Shown here: piece by piece, positions 31,701-40,114 of the stretch
Layout of the letters: each line of letters begins with the position of its first letter
How positions within the stretch are numbered: position 1 is the stretch's first letter
From: VAZQ01 sp963725185
GTDB lineage: Bacteria; Pseudomonadota; Alphaproteobacteria; Rhizobiales; Xanthobacteraceae
Assembly (NCBI GenBank): GCA_963725185.1
Contig: CAVRXO010000006.1
Coordinates: 1,364,001 to 1,428,000 of the forward strand
Reading direction: 5' to 3'
Length of the DNA stretch: 64,000 nt
The notes under the pieces: generated by a model
What the model was told of the DNA's origin: nothing
Database searches by the model: none
What the model saw: only the letters and a program-made list of their open reading frames with translations
Program-made: the position numbers and the translations under genes

Positions 31701-33739
31701 CGGATGACACCGTCAGCTGACCGCCCTCGTTGACGGTGGCGCTCGAACTCCACGCCGCCCGACAGCGTCTCGACGCCGCCGCTGTCGATGATCGAGCCGC
31801 TTGCCGTGCCGCCCGCGGAGACGGTCTCGTGGCCGCCGCTCAGGACCGTCGTTGCGTTCGCGATGCCGCCGGATGCCACCTCCAGAGTGAGGCCGCTGCT
31901 GACCACTTGGCCGCTCAGCGTATCGCCGAGGCCGACCTCCAGAATGCCGCCGGCGCTGAAGGTCGTGCCGACCGCTGTGCCGCCAGAGACCAGCTCCAGC
32001 GTTGCGCCGCTGTCGACCGTCGTACTGCTGGCGGTGCCGCCGCCCTCGACCACCTGCAGGCCAGCGAGCACGGTGACGCCGCTCGCCGTGCCGTAGACGT
32101 CCTGCTCGCCGCCCGAGATCTGCGCGCCGTCATCGATCGCGCCAGCGGAGACGACCTCGAGGCCGCCGCTGTCGATGACCGTCCCGGTCGCCGTGTTGCT
32201 GGAAAAGACGGTCTGCGTGCCGCCGCTGAGCACCGTGCCGCTGGCAACGGCGCCGGTCCCAGGCAAGCCGACATCCTGAACGCCGCCCGAATAGACCGTG
32301 TTGGCGATCGCGGTGCCGCCGCCGAAGATCAATTCGACGCTCCCGCTGCTCAGCATCGTTCCGCTGGCGGTCCCGCCGGAGGAGACCTGCAGGCTGCCGC
32401 CATTCTCGACGGTCGTGCCGCTGTCGATACCGGAAGTTTTGATGCCCTCGCCACCGCCGCTGTTGATCACGGCGCCGATGTCGGTCCCGCCGGAGGAGAC
32501 GAACAGGCCGCCGCCGCTGTTCACGATCGTGCCGGAAGCCAATCCTCCAGAGGAGACGAGGAGCTTGCCGGTGCCCGAGAGCGTGGCGGCCGACGCGAAC
32601 CCGCCGGACGATACGACCTCGATACCGCTGGTCGTGCCACTGCCGAGGACCAGGGTCGAGACCGTGGTGCCGCCGACGAACGCGGTTCCGCCGATCACGC
32701 CACCGACATTCAGCGTGCCGCCGCCCGAGACGGTGGCGCCGCTGTCGGTGCCGCCGCTGATGACTGTTTCGATGCCGCCGCTGAACACGGTGGCGTTGAA
32801 GGTCGTCCCGCTGGAGACGAACAGCTTGGCCCCGCTGGAAACAATGAGCGAGGAGACCACTCCGCCGCGGAGATTTTCCGTGGCCCCGCTGAGCAGCGTC
32901 GTGCCCAAGTCGGTGCCGCCGGACGAGACGGTCTCGGCACCGCCGTTGGAGACGATGCTGGCGGAGCCGATGCCGCCGTTGCTCAGCAGCACCAACAACC
33001 CGCCGCTCGACACATTGGTGCCGGACGCCGTTCCGCCAACGACGCTGAGCTTGCCGCCGCTCACGACTTCGGTGGCGAAAGCGGTGCCGCCGGAAAGGGT
33101 TTCCACGCCGCTCGAGGTCGTGCCGGTGGTGCTGGCGCTGATGCCCGAAAGTGTCGCGGAGACGGTCGTGCCGCCCGAGTTGACGGTCAGCGTGCCACCG
33201 CTCAGGACGGTCTGGGCGCTGCCGACGCCGCCCGCGGAGACGGTGGCGGTGCCGCCGGAACTGACCGTCGTGCCGATGGCGGTGCCACCCTTGAGGTTCT
33301 CGACACCGCTGCCGCCGACGATCGTGCCGCTCGCCGTGCCGCCGGAGGAAACGAACAGGTGACCGCCGCCAACGACGGTCGTCGCGCTCGCCGTGCCGCC
33401 CGACAGCACCTGCTCGTTGGGGGCTCCGGACGTGCCGCCGGAGAGCATGGCCGAGACGGACTCGCCGCCGGACGACAGGGTCAGCAGGCCGCCGCTGGCG
33501 ACCGTCGCGTTGAGATCCTGTCCGCCGGAGGTGACGTTCTCGGTCCCGCCGCTGGAGACGAGGCTGCCCGAGGCCGATCCTCCCGAGCTGACGTTGAGCA
33601 CGCCGCCCGAGCTGACGGTCGTTACGTCGGCCACGCCGCCGGAGAAGACATCGATCGTGCCGCTGCCGAATACGCTGTCGCCGCTGTCGGTCTGGCCGGC
33701 CGTTATGTTGTAGGTGCCGCTGCTGACAGTTTGTGACAT
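16725..33739 (-). CDS. Giant AIDA-repeat / Ig-like / RTX adhesin, probably type I secreted
   Basis: The locus spans 17,015 bp. Removing two single-base insertions (near 31,746 and 28,001) leaves 17,013 bp, or 5,670 residues in one frame from ATG 33739 (MSQTVSSGTYNITAGQ). Order: AIDA-type strand-loop-strand repeats (SSGGTASGTTVSSGG-like units of about 19 residues) in three blocks, roughly 33.7-26.3, 26.0-22.2 and 21.9-21.3 kb. Each block ends in a GF..GD.IDL..I.FDSSG module. Then come three TTLVGQPTNGS Ig-like repeats plus a divergent fourth (21.0-19.9 kb), two ETATVSFADANIG repeats, five 100-residue TDVNLAHGTATVTF repeats (19.3-17.8 kb), a VCBS-like domain, RTX-like GNGNDTVTAG repeats (17.4-17.0 kb) and a C-terminus ending NNFKFS. 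No autotransporter barrel is visible, so type I secretion is inferred. The likely role is surface adhesion or biofilm. Confidence 0.88.
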
Positions 33740-33828
33740 TACGACACCCCGACAGTAGCGCGTTCGCGATCGATCGTGGCGGCGCCGGCGGCGCGCAGGA
33801 TCGTCTCCGCGTCAATCTGAAAGCTCAT
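33739..33828 (-). CDS. Possible 29-residue small protein between heptosyltransferase and adhesin genes
   Basis: ATG 33828 overlaps the heptosyltransferase stop as ATGA, and its TAA stop overlaps the adhesin ATG as TAATG. GGAG lies six bases before the start. The product would be MSFQIDAETILRAAG followed by AATIDRERATVGVS, hydrophilic with a short helical part and no signal peptide. Two overlapping junctions and a good ribosome site suggest real translation, perhaps coupling heptosyltransferase and adhesin synthesis. It may equally be a leader with no protein function. Confidence 0.45.
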   Translation of the reverse strand: MSFQIDAETILRAAGAATIDRERATVGVS

Positions 33829-35260
33829 GTCCGTCTCCGCGCCGGCTTGCTGCTCGCAGCCGAGTTGCTCGCAGCCGCGACGGTGCGGCTCGGCTGGTGG
33901 ACTCCAAATCCCGGGATGCTCCGCAGCGTCGCCTTCACGTGCTCGGCGGTGATCAGCCGCGTGCATTCGAACTGCCGCGGCGTGTCCTTGTGGCGCGGGC
34001 ACCACAGGAAATCCTTGTGGTCGAAGCGATGGTGCGGATCGTTCCAGCAGCCGTTGCAGGCGTGATAGTTGATCGACCCGGTAGGGCGTCGCGAACTCGT
34101 TGGTCGGATGGGTGAAGCCGGAGATCATCACCACCGGCGTGCCGGCCGCCCAGGCGAGCCAGGAGAGGCCGCTGGAGAGCCCGACGAAGAAATCGGCATG
34201 CTTGAGCCAGCGCGCCCGCTCCGGCAAGCGGCTGGTCGCCGGTCTCGTCCTCGGCGCCGTTGGGAATGTGGTTCCAGATCAGGCCGGTGCCATGCACCGG
34301 CTTCTGGTCGATGCAGATGACGCGATAGCCGGCCTCCTTGAGGAAGCGGACGATCTCGTGCCAGCCGGTCGGGTTGTTCCAGTATTTGCTCTGCGTCGTG
34401 CTCTGCACCGCGATGCAGACATAGGGCTCGGCGATCGGCCGGCTGTCGTCGGCGAGCGCGATGCGCGGCGCGCACTTCGGTCGGATCGACGCCGAGGATG
34501 TAGCCGGCGGTGCGGTGCAGCCCGACATGGCGGAAATCGCACGGCTGGAACACGCAGTCCTTGTCGTCGAAGAACAGCCCGATGCTGTAGGTCGCGTAAT
34601 AGCGCTCGCGGCTTGATCTCCTCGTGGGTCAGAAAGGTGATGTCCGGATAGGCATCGCGAAACAGCGGGATCAGCCTCTCGGCCATGCGCGCAGGTCAGC
34701 CGGCAGCCGTGCCGCTCCTTGAACTTCACCGCATAGGGAAACCAGCCCATCGTGTCGCCGAGCGTGCCGACCGGGAACTGGATCAGCACTTCGCGGTCGG
34801 CGGCCGAATAGTCGTGGCTGAACAGGCTCTCGCCCTGCTGCCAGACCTCGATGCGGAAGCGCACGTAGTAGCGCTTGCTGCTGTTGACGCGGCCGGCCTT
34901 GATCTCGGTCTCGAACAGGATGTTGCCGGTGTCGAGGTCGCTCAGGCGCACCCGCCAGGGATGCTCGCTCTCGGGCAGCACCACGCGGGCGCCGTCATTG
35001 AAATCGAAGCGCAGGCCCTTGGGGCCTTCCTGGGTGAGGATCTCGGCAGGCGCCGGATAGGCGCGCTTGACAGGAGCGGCGGAATTGCCGGCAGCCGACG
35101 CCGAAGCGGATTCCGCGGGCGGCGCTGGGACCGAAGCGGGCTCGGCCGCGGGCCCAGCCGATGGTTCAACCGTACCATCAGGCAGGGTACCTTCGGGCAC
35201 AGCAACGGGCGGCTGCCTCACCGCATCCGGCGAGGCAGTACGAAGAGCTGCGACACTCAT
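33825..35260 (-). CDS. Strand-loop-strand O-heptosyltransferase, copy 1 (five frameshifts)
   Basis: Members of this family (Aah, TibC and relatives) transfer heptose from ADP-heptose to serines in AIDA-type repeats, in the cytoplasm before export. From ATG 35260 a Pro/Ala-rich leader of about 75 residues precedes GLRFDFNDGARVVLPE and WRVRLSDLDTGNILFET. Five extra bases (near 34,688, 34,609, 34,474, 34,221 and 34,073) break the frame. Removing them gives 476 residues, including KYWNNPTGWHEIV, GLSSGLSWLAWAAGTPVV and HPTNEFATPYRVINYHA. The C-terminal cysteines, in CNGC, LWCPRH and FECTRLI, match the iron-binding cysteines of TibC-like enzymes. It directly precedes the adhesin on the same strand, which makes the adhesin its probable substrate. 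Confidence 0.85.
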
Positions 35261-35289
35261 CAGGCTTAAAGTTCCCCTCAGAACCTCGG

Positions 35290-35400
35290 CGGCCCACTCA
35301 CGTTAACGATTTCATTAAATAAATAAGGCGCGGTTGCAAGCGAAAAGATCCGCTACCTCATTGTTAACTTTGACAATTTACAAATGCGCCCTGGGGAATA
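35290..35400. promoter_or_regulatory. AT-rich upstream region of heptosyltransferase 1 with paired GTTAAC sites
   Basis: This is the most AT-rich stretch of the cluster, with TTCATTAAATAAATAAGG and two GTTAAC palindromes (35302 and 35363). It fills the only sizeable gap inside the cluster, upstream of the gene that starts at 35260. A promoter there is likely. TTAA-N8-TTAA at 35303-35318 resembles a CtrA box but has one base too many in the spacer. Confidence 0.4.
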
Positions 35401-35446
35401 CTGCAAGCGCCGGATGCACGGTCCTGCTTTGCAAGCTGTGGGAACG

Positions 35447-36355
35447 CTATGATTGCGCCGCGAGCAGCTGCTCGACCTCGGCGCGTGCGGGCGTGCCGGC
35501 GATACCACCGAAACGAGTGCATTTGAGCGCTGCCGCGGCGGCGGCAAAGCGCAGGCTTTGCGCTTCCTCCAGGCCTTCAGCCAGCGCGAGCGCAAAGGCG
35601 CCATGAAACACGTCGCCGGCCGCGAGCGTGTCGACCGAATTGACCGCAAAAGCCGGCCGATGCCCGCCGCCGGCACCCTGGCGCCAAAGCGCGCCGTTGG
35701 CGCCGTCCGTCACCGCCACGAAGCCGCTGCAAATTGCGCAAACTCGGTCGAGCGCAGCCGCAAGGTCGTGGATGCCGGTGGTGGAACGCAACGCCTCGGC
35801 CGAGAAGATCGGGTGCGAGGCCAGCGCCAGCAGGGGATCCCCCGGCTGCGTCGGCCGATCGATGTCGAGCACGATGCGCAGGCCGCGGGCGCTTGCGGCC
35901 GCGCAGATCGGCAGGACGAATTCGGGAAAGTGGTTGTCGGCGAGCACCACCGCGATGTCGCGCAGCAGCGCTTGCGGATCGCCCGCACGCGCCTCGCGCA
36001 GGCCCTGCTCACGGCGGGTCGCCAAGAGCCGCTCACCGGCGGCATCGACAAAGATCCCCGACAGCGAAGCCACCCCACCGGCGACCCGCGCCGCGTGAGC
36101 GGTATCGACGCCGGCGCGCGCCATGCCCTCAACGATGCGGTCGCTCCTGGGGTCGTCGCCGAGCGGCCCGGCGAAGCGCGCCGCCCCGCCGAGACGCGCG
36201 ATGGCGATGGCCGCATTGGCGGCGCAGCCGCCGCCGGTGACGACGAAATCCTCCACCACCGCCTTGGTGCCCGCGGTCGGAAAGCGGTCGACCCGAAAGA
36301 TGAAATCCTCGACCGCGATGCCGGTGCAGAGCACGCGCGCAGGAGATGACGTCAC
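35447..36355 (-). CDS. PfkB-family sugar kinase
   Basis: The product has 302 residues. GTG 36355 overlaps the TGA of the upstream heptosyltransferase (GTGA), implying translational coupling and fixing this start. The N-terminal sugar site GGGCAANAAIAIARLGG and the C-terminal signature VDTLAAGDVFHGAFALAL are typical of ribokinase/PfkB enzymes. The usual GAGD is AAGD here, but the catalytic aspartate is kept. Such kinases phosphorylate sugars such as ketodeoxygluconate or sulfofructose with ATP; the substrate here is unknown. Its place between two heptosyltransferase genes suggests a part in making or modifying the sugar added to the adhesin, perhaps like the HldE kinase domain. That is inference. 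Confidence 0.85.
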   Translation of the reverse strand: MTSSPARVLCTGIAVEDFIFRVDRFPTAGTKAVVEDFVVTGGGCAANAAIAIARLGGAARFAGPLGDDPRSDRIVEGMARAGVDTAHAARVAGGVASLSGIFVDAAGERLLATRREQGLREARAGDPQALLRDIAVVLADNHFPEFVLPICAAASARGLRIVLDIDRPTQPGDPLLALASHPIFSAEALRSTTGIHDLAAALDRVCAICSGFVAVTDGANGALWRQGAGGGHRPAFAVNSVDTLAAGDVFHGAFALALAEGLEEAQSLRFAAAAAALKCTRFGGIAGTPARAEVEQLLAAQS

Positions 36356-37509
36356 GCCCGAATCCCGAAGCCCGGAATGGTGCGAATGACCGCCTTCACC
36401 TGCTCGGCGGTGATGAGGCGCGTGCATTCGAACTGGCGCGGCGTGTCCTGGTGGCGCGGGCAGGTGAGGAAATCGTCGCGGATGTAGCGCACCAGCGGAT
36501 CGTTCCAGCAGCTGTTGCAGGCGTGATAGTTGATCACCCGGAACGGCGTGGCGAACTCGTTCCGCGGATGGGTGAAGCCGGAGATCATCACCACCGGGGT
36601 GCCGACCGCCCAGGCCAGCCACGACAGGCCGCTCGACAGGCCGACGAAGAATTCGGCATGCTTGAGCCAGCGCGCGCGTTCGACCAGCGGCCGCTCGCCG
36701 GTCTCGTCCTGCGCCCCGTTGGGCATATGGGTCCAGACCAGCCCCTTGCCGTGCGTGCGCTTCTGGTCGATGCACACCACGCGGTAGCCGGCCTGCTTGA
36801 GGAAATCGACGATCTCGCCCCAGCCGGTTGGGTTGTTCCAATATTTGCTTTGCATCGTGCTCTGCACCGCGATGCAGACATAGGGTTCTGCGAGCGGCCG
36901 GCGATCGTCCGCGATGGCGATGCGCGGCGGCGCCTCGGCCGGATCGACGCCCAGCATATAGCCCGCGGCGCGATGCAAGCCGACCAGGCGGAAATCGCAC
37001 GGCACGAAATCCTTGTGGTCGTAGATCGCCTTGTTCTGGAAGAACACAGCGATCGTATAGGTCGCATAGTAGCGTTGCGGATCGACATCCTTCTCCTCGA
37101 GAAAGTCGATGTCCGGATAAGCGTCGCGCAAGAGCGGAATGAGCTTGGCGCCGATGGCGCAGCTCAACCGGCAGCCGTGGCGCTCCTTGAACTTCACCGC
37201 GTAGGGAAACCAGCCGAGCGGATCGCCCAGCGTGTCGACCGGAAAGCGGATCAGCACCTCGCGGTCGGCGGCGCAATAATCGTGGCGAAAGACGCTCTCG
37301 CCCTGCTGCCAGACCTCGATCCGAAAGCGCACGAAATAGCGCTTGCTGCTGTTCACCCGGCCCGCTTTGAGCTCGGTCTCGAACAAGATGTTGCCGGTGT
37401 CGAGATCACTCAGGCGTACGCGCCAGGGATGCGCGCCTTCCGGCAGCGTGACGCGGCAGCCGTCGTTGAAATCGAACCGGATGCCGCGCGGGCCGGCCTG
37501 GGTCGCCAC
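36352..37509 (-). CDS. Strand-loop-strand O-heptosyltransferase, copy 2
   Basis: This is an intact 385-residue frame from GTG 37509, closely resembling copy 1 along its length (GIRFDFNDGCRVTLPEG, WRVRLSDLDTGNILFETE, KYWNNPTGWGEIVDFLKQ, GLSSGLSWLAWAVGTPVV). The iron-site cysteines are CNSC, LTCPRH and FECTRLI. The reading extends upstream of the GTG into RAPAENPAHLGAV, which parallels the same region of copy 1, so the GTG may not be the true start. A one-base deletion near 37,545 would join it to the methyltransferase frame. The stop overlaps the PfkB start. Probable function: heptosylation of the adhesin repeats. Confidence 0.88.
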   Translation of the reverse strand: MATQAGPRGIRFDFNDGCRVTLPEGAHPWRVRLSDLDTGNILFETELKAGRVNSSKRYFVRFRIEVWQQGESVFRHDYCAADREVLIRFPVDTLGDPLGWFPYAVKFKERHGCRLSCAIGAKLIPLLRDAYPDIDFLEEKDVDPQRYYATYTIAVFFQNKAIYDHKDFVPCDFRLVGLHRAAGYMLGVDPAEAPPRIAIADDRRPLAEPYVCIAVQSTMQSKYWNNPTGWGEIVDFLKQAGYRVVCIDQKRTHGKGLVWTHMPNGAQDETGERPLVERARWLKHAEFFVGLSSGLSWLAWAVGTPVVMISGFTHPRNEFATPFRVINYHACNSCWNDPLVRYIRDDFLTCPRHQDTPRQFECTRLITAEQVKAVIRTIPGFGIRA

Positions 37510-38274
37510 CGCGCCGAGATGCGCCGGGTTTTCCGCGGGCGCGCGGCCGCGGCAAGCGCTCGAGCCGCGACTGATGTTGCCGGAGCCGGTTCGGGTGCAA
37601 CCTCCAGCGCGGCGGGGCCTGCGGCCGCCCGCGCCTTGCCGGATCGATAGAGCGCCCAGAACGTGGTTTCCGACCGGCCCTTGGTCATGACCTCCGGATC
37701 GAGCTGGCCGCGGCTCTCCAGATCGAACCGGGAGACGAGCACCTGCGCCAGATCAAGACCATCGGACATCCATCCGCGCGTGGTGGGCAGGCAGCGGTGG
37801 TTCTCGTTCACCACGAACAATCGGCCGTCGCTCTTGAGCGAGCGCGCCATGCGCTCGAGATCCTGTTCGACGTGCGGACAATGCTGCAGCACCCACACGG
37901 CGAGCGCGGCGTCGGCAAATGCCTCGCCGAAAGCATCGAGGCCTTCGGGCGCGCAGGTCGAGAAACGGTCCGAGCCGACATAGCGCTGCTGCCAGCGCGC
38001 GCATCTGGGCACTGATATCGACGCCGACGACGCGGCAGCCGTGGCGGGAGATCAGCTCCCTGGCGAGCCGCCCGATTCCGCACCCATAGTCGACGACCAC
38101 CGAATTGTCGCTCAGCCGCAGCTGCTCGCCGGCCAGACCGACCAGATAGGGGGTCTCGGATCGCCAGCGTTCGTCGGTGCTGAGGCCGGCCTCCGGAGTG
38201 AGAATAATGCGCCGTGCGTCGTCCAGGCTGGCGACATCGAAGATCGCGGAATTGTAGGTCGCTGGCGTGGGCAT
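37410..38274 (-). CDS. SAM-dependent methyltransferase, probably the N-terminal half of a heptosyltransferase fusion
   Basis: From ATG 38274 (MPTPATYNSAIFDVAS) the protein shows a class I methyltransferase fold: motif I VVVDYGCGIGRLARELI near residue 57, VVGVDIS after it, then ADAALAVWVLQHCPHVEQDL and DGRLFVVNENH. One extra base near 37,987 breaks the frame. The end, after RSGKARAAAGPAALEVAPEP, is a Pro/Ala-rich linker like the leader of heptosyltransferase 1. The linker runs into heptosyltransferase 2 with a one-base offset near 37,545, so the two are probably one polypeptide. In the deposited frame the reading stops at 37410. Its acceptor may be the heptose or the protein; nothing in the sequence decides this. 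Confidence 0.7.
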
Positions 38275-38406
38275 GGGCAGGTCATCAGGTTGTCGATCGC
38301 GGGCGCCGGGCGGCGCACCGTCAAGCTACCATGTCATCGCATTACTGGAATACGGTGATGGCGGGCAGGACTTCGCCCGGGAAACCTGCGTCACGTGCAT
38401 GAGGCC

Positions 38407-39987
38407 ATGAACAAGAAGCAGCAAGTCGTGATCGTCGGCGGCGGCCCGGTCGGCATGGCGATGGCCATCGAGCTCGCGCAACGCGGAGTTGCGAGCGCGA
38501 TCGTCGAGCGGCGCACGCAGGCGCATCGCATCCCGAAGGGGCAGGGGCTCCAGCAGCGCACCATGGAGCATTTCCATTCCTGGGGTGTGCTCGAGAGGGT
38601 CCGCGCCGCCCGCGTGCTGCCGCCCGGCTTTTCCCTGAGCGGGGTCACGGCCTACATGAACCTCAACACCGAATACTGGTACTCGCCGCCATTTCGCGAG
38701 GTGGTCAACCAGTACTATTTCCAGGACAGCGAGCGGGTCCCGCAATATCTGACCGAAAGCGTGCTGCGCGAGCGGATGGCCGAGCTTCCCGGCATCGAAA
38801 GCTGGATCGGCTGGACGGTCGACTCCATCGCGCAGGATGCGGACGGCGTTCGCGTCGGCATGGTGGGGCCGGACGGCAGACGCCAAGTGCTGGAGGCGGA
38901 TTATGCCATCGGTTGCGACGGCAGTCATTCGACCGTGCGCGAGCAAGTCGGCATCAAGCGGAGCGGGGAGACGTTCGACCAGCTCATGGTGCTCACGGTC
39001 ATACGCTCGCCCGAGCTTGAAGCAGGCCTCAAGCGATTCCCGCCACGCGCCACCTATCGGGCGATGGATCCGGAGCTCAAGGGCCACTGGCTGTTTTTCG
39101 GGCGGGTCGATGCGCAGGACACCTTCTTCTTTCATGCCCCGGTGCCGCTCGACACCACGAGGGACAACTACGACTTCCTGGGCCTCATGGAGAAAGCGGC
39201 CGGGTTCCGGTTCCAGTGCCAGTTCGACTATGTGGGCTTCTGGGACCTGCGCATCGCGATCGCCGACAAATACCGGGTCGGTCGCGTCTTCATCGCCGGC
39301 GATGCCGCGCACAGCCATCCGCCCTATGGCGGCTACGGCCTCAACAATGGCCTCGACGATGTCGCCAATTTGGGCTGGAAGCTGGCCGCGCGCCTGCACG
39401 GCTGGGGCAGCGAGGCTTTGCTCGACACCTACACGCAAGAGCGGCAACCGATCTTCTGGGACACCGCCAAGCACTTCATTCTCGCGCGCATCGAGGCCGA
39501 CCGGGATTTCCTCGATCGCTACAGCCCGGAGCGCGACCGCGCGGCGTTCGAGCGGGCTTGGAAGGAATCGATGACCGCTACGCCGACGCGGGCGATGACC
39601 TACGCGCCGCACTATGAAGGCTCGCCGATCGTGTGGGGACCGGCGGGGAGCGTCTGCAGCGCAATCGGGACGCATTCGTTCACGGCCAAGGCCGGGCATC
39701 ACCTGCCGCCGCAGCTACTGTCGAGCGGACGGAATGTGTTCGAGGAGCTTGGACCGGATTTGACCTTGTTGGCATTCGACGCGGACGATGCGGCCGCGGC
39801 GGCATTCGAGACGGCCGCACTGGCGCTCGGCGTGCCGTTGAAGATCGTGCGCGACAGCCTGGCCGACGGGCGGCAAGCCTATGCGGCCCGCCTCATGCTG
39901 ATCCGCCCCGACCGCTACGTCGTCTGGGTGGGCAACCACGCGCCCGCCGACCCGGCCGGGGTGATCGCCAAGGTCGTGGGCCGTTGA
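38407..39987 (+). CDS. FAD-dependent aromatic monooxygenase (PHBH/MhpA-like)
   Basis: The product has 526 residues from ATG 38407; a GTG at 38395 would add four. The FAD motif VVIVGGGPVGMAMAIELAQRG opens the protein, the NAD(P)H/FAD-binding DG motif is ADYAIGCDGSHSTVREQ, and the third site is VFIAGDAAHSHPPYGGYG. A C-terminal thioredoxin-like tail of about 130 residues (from SFTAKAGHHLPP) matches the phenol-hydroxylase/MhpA type. These enzymes hydroxylate aromatic rings with NAD(P)H and O2. No ring-cleavage genes are near, so the substrate is open. The gene is divergent from the methyltransferase and uninterrupted. Confidence 0.88.
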   Translation: MNKKQQVVIVGGGPVGMAMAIELAQRGVASAIVERRTQAHRIPKGQGLQQRTMEHFHSWGVLERVRAARVLPPGFSLSGVTAYMNLNTEYWYSPPFREVVNQYYFQDSERVPQYLTESVLRERMAELPGIESWIGWTVDSIAQDADGVRVGMVGPDGRRQVLEADYAIGCDGSHSTVREQVGIKRSGETFDQLMVLTVIRSPELEAGLKRFPPRATYRAMDPELKGHWLFFGRVDAQDTFFFHAPVPLDTTRDNYDFLGLMEKAAGFRFQCQFDYVGFWDLRIAIADKYRVGRVFIAGDAAHSHPPYGGYGLNNGLDDVANLGWKLAARLHGWGSEALLDTYTQERQPIFWDTAKHFILARIEADRDFLDRYSPERDRAAFERAWKESMTATPTRAMTYAPHYEGSPIVWGPAGSVCSAIGTHSFTAKAGHHLPPQLLSSGRNVFEELGPDLTLLAFDADDAAAAAFETAALALGVPLKIVRDSLADGRQAYAARLMLIRPDRYVVWVGNHAPADPAGVIAKVVGR

Positions 39988-40114
39988 TCGCTGTTCTGCT
40001 AACGTCATCGCCGCGCATCTATTCCTGTGCCGTTTTGCCAGTATGGCTCCGGAGGTCGACCATGGCGTTTCCAGAATAGCGCGATCGGAAGGAACGGGCC
40101 GCCGTCCAAACCCG

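Noticed and set aside
28001..31747. Programmed ribosomal frameshifting at the two identical sites
   Set aside because: No slippery run, stop codon or stimulatory structure like known +1 sites is visible, and many other genes here carry similar single-base insertions.
17644..33736. Very long open frames on the plus strand opposite the adhesin (up to 694 codons, some rich in proline or arginine)
   Set aside because: They are the mirror of repetitive Gly/Ser/Thr codons. Their repeats follow the adhesin repeats exactly, and they have no ribosome sites or recognisable domains.
16725..33739. CRISPR array or satellite DNA as explanation for the repeats
   Set aside because: Units vary, keep reading frame and encode strand-loop-strand repeats; there is no constant repeat with unique spacers.
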